Source: CAYNQK01 sp964470375 (lineage in GTDB: Bacteria > Spirochaetota > Spirochaetia > Treponematales > JBGSOB01). From it: 61,231 bases of DNA. The stretch is from contig CAYYCP010000009.1 in the NCBI GenBank assembly GCA_964470375.1, positions 1-61,231 on the forward strand. Reading direction: 5' to 3'. The translations under genes and the position numbers were made by a program. Every line of letters starts with the position of its first letter. Within the stretch, counting starts at the first letter, position 1. Below the pieces are notes generated by a model. It was not told where the DNA came from. It saw only the letters and a program-made list of their open reading frames with translations, and ran no database searches. Shown in pieces: positions 8,705-15,221 of the stretch.

Positions 8705-9885
8705 GGCTCAGCGAGGGGCAGGGAATGCCAATGAACCGTGCCGGGCGCCGGACGGCCTCCCTTGCCTTCGGCTCCATGGGCAAGGACGGCCTCCATCTCT
8801 CCGGCCTGTCCGGCCCCCTCTCCGGCGCGAAGGCCTGCTACATCTCCTGCGACGACTACCTCTACCAGTCCATCGTCCTGCCGCGCCTCTCCGCGGGCGA
8901 CCGCGAGGGCTTCATCCGCATGCGCCTCTCGCGTTACTTCCCCGATCCCGCGGCCGACAATCCCTTCAGCTCTCTCGGCCGGCCAGTCTCCGGCCGGGCC
9001 CAGGTGGTCTACAGCGCCGCGGCTACGATGGCCGCCTACCGCGAAGCCTGTCCTGAGGCCCGATTCATTTGCCTCCTCGGCCTGGGCCGCCCGCCCCAGG
9101 AGGGCCTCCTCAGGATCGTCCTCGGGCCGGGCTGGACCGAGCACGCCTTCTTCCGCGGCGGGGAGTGGAGTCCGCCCGCCCGCCTCCAGACGAAGGGGAT
9201 GGAAGAAATCCCGCCCCAGGCCATCCTGCCTGAAGCGGCATCGGGCTCCGGCCACAAGGTCGCTTGCATCGAGATTTACTACGCCGACAGCCTTCGAGAC
9301 GCGGCCCAGGCCCTGGGCGCCGCCCTCAGGGCCTCCAGCGGAGCCCGCCTTGTGGTGAAGCCCCTGGCCGAGGCCATCAAAGGCCCCATGGCCTCACGAG
9401 GGCTCTTCCAGCCTCCCCGCTCCGCCCGGGGCCGGTCCGTGGCCATGGCCGCCACCCTCCTGGGAGCCCTCATTATAGTATCGGCCAACGTCTTCCTGTA
9501 CCGCCTGGGACTGGAAGCCGCCTCCCAGGCGGACTCGCTGGAGGGCAGGCTTCGGGACATCCAGGCTGAGCTGAGGCGCGAGGCGGAGCTGTCTAAGGAG
9601 CTCAAGGCCCTGAGGGCCTCCATCGACGAAGCCTCCCCGGCCGCCGCGCCGGCCCACAGCATCCTCTCGGCCTTCGCCATGGCAGCCGGTCCGGGGGCCC
9701 GCGTCATCGAATTCAACTATCAGGATGGACGCTTCACCATGACCGCGGAGGCCCGCGACGCCCTGTCCTGCTACGGGGCCTTGGAGAAGACGGACGCCTT
9801 CGCCGGCCTTTCACTGTCATCCATCCAACCGCTTGAATCCGGGGAGCGATTCGTTTTAAGGGGGCAGGGCCGTGAAACCCCTTGA
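8701..9885 (+). CDS. gspL: GspL-like assembly-platform protein
   Basis: 394 residues starting at the ATG that overlaps the gspK stop (ATGA); a longer frame from 8569 exists but lies inside gspK. An N-terminal cytoplasmic part of about 240 residues (GspL/PilM actin-like fold by position, motifs weak) is followed by one membrane segment (AMAATLLGALIIVSANVFLYRLGL, about 250-273), a coiled coil rich in Glu/Leu/Arg and a small periplasmic ferredoxin-like domain. This is the GspL layout, linking the ATPase to the inner-membrane platform. Sequence identity looks low, so the name rests on architecture and gene order. Confidence 0.65.
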   Translation: MRLSEGQGMPMNRAGRRTASLAFGSMGKDGLHLSGLSGPLSGAKACYISCDDYLYQSIVLPRLSAGDREGFIRMRLSRYFPDPAADNPFSSLGRPVSGRAQVVYSAAATMAAYREACPEARFICLLGLGRPPQEGLLRIVLGPGWTEHAFFRGGEWSPPARLQTKGMEEIPPQAILPEAASGSGHKVACIEIYYADSLRDAAQALGAALRASSGARLVVKPLAEAIKGPMASRGLFQPPRSARGRSVAMAATLLGALIIVSANVFLYRLGLEAASQADSLEGRLRDIQAELRREAELSKELKALRASIDEASPAAAPAHSILSAFAMAAGPGARVIEFNYQDGRFTMTAEARDALSCYGALEKTDAFAGLSLSSIQPLESGERFVLRGQGRETP

Positions 9886-10366
9886 AAAGCGACTCCTGGC
9901 CGTCCTCGTCGTCGCGGCCGCCATCTGCGCCACGGCCCTCAACGCATCCTTCTGCTTCGAATCCCTGTCCAGGCGCTCCAGCCTCACCGGCCGCTATGCC
10001 GAGGCCCTGACCCGGCGCGAACCCGGTCGGCTGGAGAGCCTCCTGGCCGCGAAGGCGGCCCTCATCTCAAAGATGCCCGGCAAGCCCGCGGCCCCGCCCG
10101 GAGCCCTCGACCAGCTCGGCCTCAGTCTCAGGGCCAAGGCCGACCTCTCGGAGCTGGGAATCATGCTCATCTATTATGCACCGGGCTCAGCGCGTTCCGC
10201 AGCGGCGGTGGATTTCACCGTTCAGGGCCGGGCCCGAGGGATCATAGACTTCCTTGAAAAATACTCCGGAGAAGGTGGTGGACCCTCTGTCCTCTCCTGC
10301 CGCCTCCGCCCTCTGGAATCCAGCGGTCTCGTGGAGTGCGTGATGAGGATAGGCTATGAGCTCTAG
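9872..10366 (+). CDS. gspM: GspM/PilO-like membrane protein
   Basis: 164 residues, GTG start overlapping the previous gene by 14 bases. One N-terminal membrane segment (LLAVLVVAAAICATALNASF) is followed by a helical stretch and a small alpha/beta periplasmic domain ending in CRLRPLESSGLVECVMRIGYEL. That matches GspM or PilO, which pair with GspL or PilN. There are no catalytic motifs. The assignment is by topology and position. Confidence 0.55.
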   Translation: MKPLEKRLLAVLVVAAAICATALNASFCFESLSRRSSLTGRYAEALTRREPGRLESLLAAKAALISKMPGKPAAPPGALDQLGLSLRAKADLSELGIMLIYYAPGSARSAAAVDFTVQGRARGIIDFLEKYSGEGGGPSVLSCRLRPLESSGLVECVMRIGYEL

Positions 10367-10874
10367 GCTGAGATTTGCGGGACTGGCATGTCTGGGCCTC
10401 CTGGGCGCCCTAGCCCTGGCCGCGGCCATCTCCCCGCCCTCCCTCTTCCTCCCTCCCCTGCCCGAGCCGCCGGTATCGGCATCAGCTCCGCCCCGGCCCA
10501 CGGCCGGAACCGAGGCAGTCAGTGCGGGAGAGCGCGCGGTGGCACCGCCAGAGATCATCTACAGCCTCTTTAGGCCCTCGGCCAAGGCCCTTCCGAGCAA
10601 GGCCCTTTCGGGCGAGCGGCAGGCCTCGCCCAGCCCGGCCGCCTCACCCAGCCCCCAGCCATCGCCCCGCCCCACGCCCGTGGTCCGGGCGGATTGGATA
10701 CGCTTCACCGGCCAGATAGGCGACCAGTACTACTTCATGGATTCGAGGCGCGGCAGGGTCATGGTCCTCGATAAGGACCAGTCCGATGCCGAGGAGACCA
10801 TCGTCTTTGAGGGCGATACCTCCTTCCGCCTGAGGATCGGCGATGTCCTGTATGACGTGGAAAAGAGGAGATGA
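10356..10874 (+). CDS. GspC/PilP-like periplasmic linker protein
   Basis: 172 residues: a short N-terminal tail, one membrane helix (LACLGLLGALALAAAI), a long linker rich in Pro/Ser/Ala (residues about 30-110), and a small beta-rich domain at about 115-172 (WIRFTGQIGDQYYFMD...FEGDTSFRLRIGDVLYDVEKRR). GspC homology-region domains and PilP have this plan and bind the secretin N0 domain. ATG overlaps the previous stop region. The name is an inference from domain order. Confidence 0.5.
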   Translation: MSSRLRFAGLACLGLLGALALAAAISPPSLFLPPLPEPPVSASAPPRPTAGTEAVSAGERAVAPPEIIYSLFRPSAKALPSKALSGERQASPSPAASPSPQPSPRPTPVVRADWIRFTGQIGDQYYFMDSRRGRVMVLDKDQSDAEETIVFEGDTSFRLRIGDVLYDVEKRR

Positions 10875-10875
10875 G

Positions 10876-11463
10876 ATGGCAAGACGCACTCTGATGCCCG
10901 CGGCGGCCCTTTGCGTCCTCCTGACCGGCTGCGCGGGCTCCCCCCGCCCACTCAGCGGCCCCTTCGGCCTGGCCGGCATGGTCTACGACCGCTCGGGCGC
11001 CCCGGTAAACGGCATGACTATCATTCTCGGCGGGCAGCATGTCGCGTTGAGCGATTTCTCGGGCCGCTTCTCCTTCGGCACCATCGAGCCCGGCCAGTAC
11101 GAGGTCGAGGCACGCAAGGATGGTTTCGAGACCTACCGAGCCCGTCTGACCCTGAGTACTCCCGGCCAGGTTCTCTACCTCTCGGTGCTCTCCGCCGACG
11201 ATCTCTTGGATCTCTGCGAGGCTTCCTTGCGCGAAGGACGCTGGGCCGAGGCCGACGCCTACGCTGAGCGGGCCCTGGCCCTCTCGCCGACTGATCCCCA
11301 GGCGCGCTACTTCTCCGCCATCGCCCTGGCCTCACGCCTCCGTCCTGATCGCGCTCCCTTGAAGGCCCTCGAGGTGCTGAGGGCCTTGGCATCCGAAGGC
11401 TATGCCGAGGAGCCCGTCCTCAGGCTCATCGCCGACTTGGAGGCCGAAATCTCTGGACAATGA
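10876..11463 (+). CDS. lipoprotein with carboxypeptidase-regulatory-like and TPR-like parts; candidate pilotin
   Basis: 195 residues from ATG 10876, preceded by GAGGAG. The signal peptide ends in a lipobox LLTGC (Cys19). Residues about 30-95 form a carboxypeptidase-regulatory-like beta sandwich (GMVYDRSGAPVNGMTIILGG, SDFSGRFSFGTIEPGQYEVEARKDGF). The C-terminal part has TPR-type helices (EASLREGRWAEADAYAERALALSPTDPQARYFSAIALA). As the last gene of the secretion operon and outer-membrane lipid-anchored, it could be the pilotin that inserts GspD; this is inference, as known pilotins (GspS, AspS, PilF) differ, though PilF-type pilotins are TPR proteins. Confidence 0.7.
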   Translation: MARRTLMPAAALCVLLTGCAGSPRPLSGPFGLAGMVYDRSGAPVNGMTIILGGQHVALSDFSGRFSFGTIEPGQYEVEARKDGFETYRARLTLSTPGQVLYLSVLSADDLLDLCEASLREGRWAEADAYAERALALSPTDPQARYFSAIALASRLRPDRAPLKALEVLRALASEGYAEEPVLRLIADLEAEISGQ

Positions 11464-11466
11464 GAG

Positions 11467-11540
11467 CGCGACCAGAGGGGCTCGAACCCCCGACCTGCTG
11501 CTTAGAAGGCAGCTGCTCTATCCAGTTGAGCTATGGTCGC
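11467..11540 (-). tRNA. tRNA-Arg (TCT)
   Basis: Reverse strand folds into a cloverleaf: acceptor GCGACCA/TGGTCGC, D-arm AGCTCAACTGGATAGAGC, anticodon stem GCTGC/GCAGC around loop CTTCTAA (anticodon TCT, reads AGA), T-loop GGTTCGAGCC. Discriminator base is G. CCA is not encoded. It follows tRNA-Pro by four bases and the two are probably one transcript. Confidence 0.95.
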
Positions 11541-11544
11541 AAGA

Positions 11545-11617
11545 TCGGGATGGGCGGGGTCGAACCGCCGATCTTCTGCTCCCAAAGCAGACGCCTTAGC
11601 CCCTAGGCTACATCCCG
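11545..11617 (-). tRNA. tRNA-Pro (TGG)
   Basis: Reverse strand cloverleaf: acceptor CGGGATG/CATCCCG, anticodon stem TCTGC/GCAGA around loop TTTGGGA (anticodon TGG, reads CCA), T-arm CGGTTCGACCCCG, discriminator A. CCA is not encoded. First gene of the tRNA pair, with its promoter at 11649-11678. Confidence 0.95.
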
Positions 11618-11648
11618 GAGAGGAGTGAACGCCTCCGCCCGAAGCGGA

Positions 11649-11678
11649 ATCCTAGACCGCGGGACGAAGGGATGTCAA
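11649..11678 (-). promoter_or_regulatory. promoter of the tRNA-Pro/tRNA-Arg pair
   Basis: Minus-strand TTGACA (11673-11678), 18 bases, TAGGAT (11649-11654). The predicted start lies about 25 bases before tRNA-Pro. Confidence 0.6.
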
Positions 11679-11693
11679 GGATTTCCCTTGACA
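11673..11693. promoter_or_regulatory. perfect inverted repeat joining two divergent -35 boxes
   Basis: TGTCAAGG, five bases, CCTTGACA: an 8-bp perfect inverted repeat whose outer arms are the TTGACA boxes of the tRNA promoter (minus) and of the EF-G promoter (plus). It could be an operator, or only the by-product of two consensus -35 boxes meeting head to head. Confidence 0.5.
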
Positions 11694-11717
11694 GAATCAA
11701 AAACCCGGCCGTATCAT
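11688..11717 (+). promoter_or_regulatory. promoter of the EF-G paralogue
   Basis: TTGACA (11688-11693), 18 bases, TATCAT (11712-11717). The leader is about 50 bases and contains AAGGAG seven bases before the ATG. Confidence 0.65.
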
Positions 11718-11775
11718 TCCTGGGCCGCCCGCCTGCCGCAAAATTTCTTCACGGACGGCATCAAGGAGCCAAGAT

Positions 11776-13872
11776 ATGAGTGGGAGCACCGATCTCGTGC
11801 GCAACGTGGCCATCACCGGCCATGGATCCACGGGCAAGACGACCTTGCTTGAGCATCTCCTCTTCGCCGGCGGGGCCATCGCCAAGCCGGAAACGATAGA
11901 TTCGGGCAAGACAGTGTCGGATTATCAGGACGAGGAGATCCAGCGCAAGATATCGGTCCACGCCAGCCTCTCCCATGTGTCCTGGAAGGACAGAAAGATC
12001 AATTTCCTTGACACCCCGGGCTCCTCGGACTTCGTGGGCGACGTGATCCTGGCCTTTCGCAGCTGCGAGCTAGCCCTTGTCCTCCTGGACGGCCGCTCCG
12101 GCGTTCAGATAGAGACCATCAAGAGCTGGCGCTCTCTGGACGCGCGCGGCCTGCCCCGGGCGGTCTTCGTCTCCCGGCTTGACGAGGAGCGGTCGGACTA
12201 CACCCGCTCTCTGGCCGATGTCAAAGAAAAATTCAAGGCCTCGCCCGTGCCCCTGACCATCCCTATGGGCCAGGGCTCGAGTTTCAAGGGCGTTATAGAC
12301 GTGCTGGCCCGCAAGGCCTATCTCCTGCCCGCCTCTCACGACCAGAAGGAGTCAGCTGCTGACATCCCGGCCGAGTTCCACGATGAGGCCGAGGCCGCCC
12401 GGGCCGCCCTTGCTGAGGCGGCCGCCGAGGGTGACGACGCCCTGATGGAAAAGTACCTGACCGAAGGAAGCCTCTCGGACGAGGAGATCGTCAGGGGCCT
12501 CAAGGAGGGCTTGGCGGCCAACAAGATCGTACCGGCCTTCGCCGGCTCGGGCATCAAGAATTCCGGTACGGCCGCCCTCCTGGACTTCCTGGCGGACATC
12601 GCCCCCTCGCCCCTCCTGCGGGCCCCCGAGCGGGCCTCAAGGGGGGATCAGGAGATCCTCGTCTCCGTGGATCCTGACAAGCCCTTCTCGGCCCTGGTCA
12701 TCAAGACACAGATAGATCAGTTCTCCGGCCGCCTCTCCTTCCTCAAGGTCATCACCGGCAAACTTGTCCCGGACATGGAGGTGCTGATCGTCCGCGACGG
12801 TAAAAAAGAGAAGGTCGGCAAGCTTTACACCGCCCAAGGCAAGAAACTGGAGGAGGTGCGCGAGGTGCCGGCCGGGGACATCGGCATAGTGGCCAAGCTG
12901 GCCTCCCTCAAGACCAATGACAGCATCCTGGCCGTCGGCGAACAAGCCTTCTCCTTCGCCCCCCTCAGGCTGCCGGCCCCGGTCCACATGGTGGCCGTAT
13001 CGGCGGCCTCCAAGAAGGAAGAAGACAAGCTCACCGAGCTCCTCTACAAGGCCGCCGAGGAGGACCTCACCTTCAACGTGGTCTATAACGCCGAGACCCA
13101 CGAGACGGTCATCGGCGGAATGGGCGAGCTGCAGATCAACATGATCCTGGACCGCATCCGCCACCAGCAGAAGATCGAGATGGAGACCCGCGTACCGCGG
13201 GTGGCCTACCGCGAAACCATCACCAAGAAGGCTGGGGCTGAATATACGCACAAAAAGCAGACCGGCGGCCACGGCCAGTACGCCAAGGTGGTCTTGGAGA
13301 TAGAGCCCCTGGAACGCGGCAAGCAGTACCTCTTCGAGAACGCGGTCTTCGGCGGTGCGGTCTCCAAGGGTTTCATCCCCGGCATAGAGAAGGGCATCCA
13401 CCAGGCCATGGAGGGTGGCGTCCTGGCCGGCTATCCGGTGGTGGACGTCCTCGTGCGCCTGACCGACGGCAAAGAGCATCCGGTGGACTCCTCCGAGATG
13501 TCTTTCAAGCTGGCGGCCCGCGGTGCCTTCAAGGAATCCATGCGCCAGGCCGGCCCGGTCCTCCTTGAGCCGATCATGAACCTCACCGTCTTCGTGGAGG
13601 ATAAGTACCTGGGAGACGTAATGTCAGACCTCTCCGGCAAGCGCGGACGCATCTCCGGCCAGCAGCCCATCGGCGGAGGCATCGACGAGATCAAGGCCCA
13701 GGTGCCCCAGGCCGAGCTCCTACGCTACGCCATCGACCTGCGTTCCATCACCTCGGGCACGGGCGCCTTCGAGGTGGAGTTCGACCACTACTCCCCCATC
13801 TCGGGCAAGATAGCCGAGGAGGTCATCAAGGCTGCCCAGGCCTTCAAGAAGGAAGAGGCCGAGGAGGAGTGA
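11776..13872 (+). CDS. elongation factor G paralogue (EF-G2-like GTPase)
   Basis: Ribosomal GTPase of 698 residues with full EF-G domain order: GTPase, beta-barrel II, domains III, IV (THKKQTGGHGQYAKVVLEIEPL) and V. The P-loop is GHGSTGKT (15-22). Switch II is DTPGSSDF (79-86), so the catalytic His of DTPGH is Ser83. Switch I reads RKISV instead of RGITI, and the NKxD base-reading motif is SRLD (133-136). These changes mark the EF-G2/FusA-like branch rather than the main translocase, which is presumably elsewhere. Borrelia EF-G2 works in ribosome recycling; a similar role here is inference. It is a single gene with its own promoter and terminator. Confidence 0.8.
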   Translation: MSGSTDLVRNVAITGHGSTGKTTLLEHLLFAGGAIAKPETIDSGKTVSDYQDEEIQRKISVHASLSHVSWKDRKINFLDTPGSSDFVGDVILAFRSCELALVLLDGRSGVQIETIKSWRSLDARGLPRAVFVSRLDEERSDYTRSLADVKEKFKASPVPLTIPMGQGSSFKGVIDVLARKAYLLPASHDQKESAADIPAEFHDEAEAARAALAEAAAEGDDALMEKYLTEGSLSDEEIVRGLKEGLAANKIVPAFAGSGIKNSGTAALLDFLADIAPSPLLRAPERASRGDQEILVSVDPDKPFSALVIKTQIDQFSGRLSFLKVITGKLVPDMEVLIVRDGKKEKVGKLYTAQGKKLEEVREVPAGDIGIVAKLASLKTNDSILAVGEQAFSFAPLRLPAPVHMVAVSAASKKEEDKLTELLYKAAEEDLTFNVVYNAETHETVIGGMGELQINMILDRIRHQQKIEMETRVPRVAYRETITKKAGAEYTHKKQTGGHGQYAKVVLEIEPLERGKQYLFENAVFGGAVSKGFIPGIEKGIHQAMEGGVLAGYPVVDVLVRLTDGKEHPVDSSEMSFKLAARGAFKESMRQAGPVLLEPIMNLTVFVEDKYLGDVMSDLSGKRGRISGQQPIGGGIDEIKAQVPQAELLRYAIDLRSITSGTGAFEVEFDHYSPISGKIAEEVIKAAQAFKKEEAEEE

Positions 13873-13904
13873 GGGATGAGAGCCCGTTCGGGCTGGATGT
13901 TTTC

Positions 13905-13931
13905 AGCCGGTTCCTTCGGGACCGGCTTTTT
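13905..13931 (+). terminator. Rho-independent terminator after the EF-G paralogue
   Basis: AGCCGGTTCC-TTCG-GGACCGGCT followed by five T. The stem has one bulged T. A smaller hairpin (AGCCCGTTCGGGCT, 13881-13894) precedes it. Confidence 0.75.
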
Positions 13932-13963
13932 CTTCTATCCCTCGAGAGCGAGCGTCTTTCTCT

Positions 13964-14650
13964 CTAGCGGAGACGGGTATTCGGATGGATCTTCCTGGCC
14001 CGGTCCAGGAGGCCTTCGGCCTCCTGCTTGGATGTCCCGGGAAGCCCGGACCAGGCGGGATCCAGGGTCAGTCCTGGCCTGAAACGCTGGAGGATCCAGG
14101 TCTCCTCGGGTCTGAGAATACGGCCGATCTCCTCCACGTCCTCCACTTCCAAGAAGCCCGGCGCCAAGGTGCTGCGCAGTTCATAGGGTTTCCCGCGCTG
14201 CCTCAGGATCTCCAAGGAGGACATCCATCTTTCACAAGCGTCCGGGCGTGCTCCAGGGATGCTCGTAGCATATCGCCTTGGAGCAGTCTTCAGGTCCAGG
14301 GCCGCGTAGTCGGCGTCCAATCCTGCCAGGGCCTCGGGATGCATACCGTTTGTATCCAACTTCACCAGGTAGCCCAGAGACCTGGCCAGGGATAGGATGG
14401 CGGCGGCCTCGGGATGGATGCAGGGCTCACCCCCGGAGATAACCAGGCCGCCGAGGACGTTCTTCCGTTTATGCAAAAACCCCTTCAGATCCTCCTCATC
14501 CAGGAGGCCTTCGGCTACATCGGGACCGGGTCTAGCCATATCCGGATTATGGCAGAAGGGGCAGGCCAGATCGCATCCAGGCAGGAAGACAACACAGGCC
14601 ACCAAGCCGGGATAATCGATGAGGGAGGTCTTCTGGAGCCCTAGCCTCAT
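13964..14650 (-). CDS. nrdG: anaerobic ribonucleotide reductase activating protein NrdG
   Basis: Radical-SAM enzyme that installs the glycyl radical on the class III reductase, 228 residues. The 4Fe-4S motif is CDLACPFCHNPD (CxxxCxxC, Cys26, Cys30, Cys33). GLQKTSLIDYPG at the N-terminus and SGGEPCIHP are typical of NrdG/PFL-activase-like proteins. It is the last gene of the nrd operon; its start overlaps the stop of the glycyl-radical/thioredoxin gene by four bases, so the activase is translated together with its presumed substrate. Confidence 0.88.
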   Translation of the reverse strand: MRLGLQKTSLIDYPGLVACVVFLPGCDLACPFCHNPDMARPGPDVAEGLLDEEDLKGFLHKRKNVLGGLVISGGEPCIHPEAAAILSLARSLGYLVKLDTNGMHPEALAGLDADYAALDLKTAPRRYATSIPGARPDACERWMSSLEILRQRGKPYELRSTLAPGFLEVEDVEEIGRILRPEETWILQRFRPGLTLDPAWSGLPGTSKQEAEGLLDRARKIHPNTRLR

Positions 14651-15192
14651 GCGGTGATGCCGCTCTCCATCCTCACCTTGAGATCGCCCAGGCTGGAAGC
14701 CCGGAACAGCTCATTGCGCTGGGAATCGAAGAAGATCACCGTGGGCGAGGCCATCACCCCGTACTTGCGGGCGGCAGACAGCCCTTCCTCCGTGTCCACA
14801 TCCAGCATCAAGCCTTCGATGCCCAGATCCTTTACATAGGCCTTGACAGGCGGGCAGTTCGGGCAGAGCTCACGGGTGAAGAGGAGATACGCCTTTGGGT
14901 CTTCTCGGATGGTTTCCGACCCGGTCGCGGCCGCGGGCGCCTCGGCAGGCTTGGCCTCATCCATTCGAACCTGCATTTCCCGGCCCAGACGTTCCTCCAG
15001 CCCCTTGAGCCCAAACAGTTTTCTCTGGCCGTACTCCTCGCGCTTGCCGGCGTTCCAGTTTTTGACCGAGCGATAGTATCCCACGATCCGGGCGTAGACC
15101 TCAGTGCTGGTTCCGCGCACCTTCGCCAGCTCCTCCCTCAACTCGACCAGCCTTCGCTCGATGCTCTCCTTCCTGGCTTCCACAGTCTCCAC
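14647..15192 (-). CDS. separate glycyl-radical domain fused to a thioredoxin-like domain (NrdD C-terminal part)
   Basis: 181 residues from GTG 15192, chosen because GGGGAGGGGA lies just upstream; an upstream in-frame ATG (15303) lies inside nrdD. Residues about 1-30 are a charged helix. Residues about 28-60 are the class III reductase glycyl-radical segment: STEVYARIVGYYRS then KNWNAGKREEYGQRKLF; the Gly of RIVGY corresponds to the radical-bearing Gly. An Ala/Glu/Pro linker follows, then a thioredoxin/glutaredoxin-like domain (about 103-180) with CPNC and cis-Pro SPTVIFF. It should be the radical carrier and perhaps the electron donor of NrdD. Gap to nrdD is 29 bases. A single frameshift could in principle rejoin the genes, but the ribosome site argues for a natural split. 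Confidence 0.8.
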   Translation of the reverse strand: METVEARKESIERRLVELREELAKVRGTSTEVYARIVGYYRSVKNWNAGKREEYGQRKLFGLKGLEERLGREMQVRMDEAKPAEAPAAATGSETIREDPKAYLLFTRELCPNCPPVKAYVKDLGIEGLMLDVDTEEGLSAARKYGVMASPTVIFFDSQRNELFRASSLGDLKVRMESGITA

Positions 15193-15221
15193 CTCGTCCC
15201 CTCCCCTTTTGTTTGTCCAGC

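Noticed and set aside
12637..13479. 280-codon antisense frame inside the EF-G gene
   Set aside because: Long antisense frames are expected in GC-rich DNA; the sense strand is clearly EF-G.
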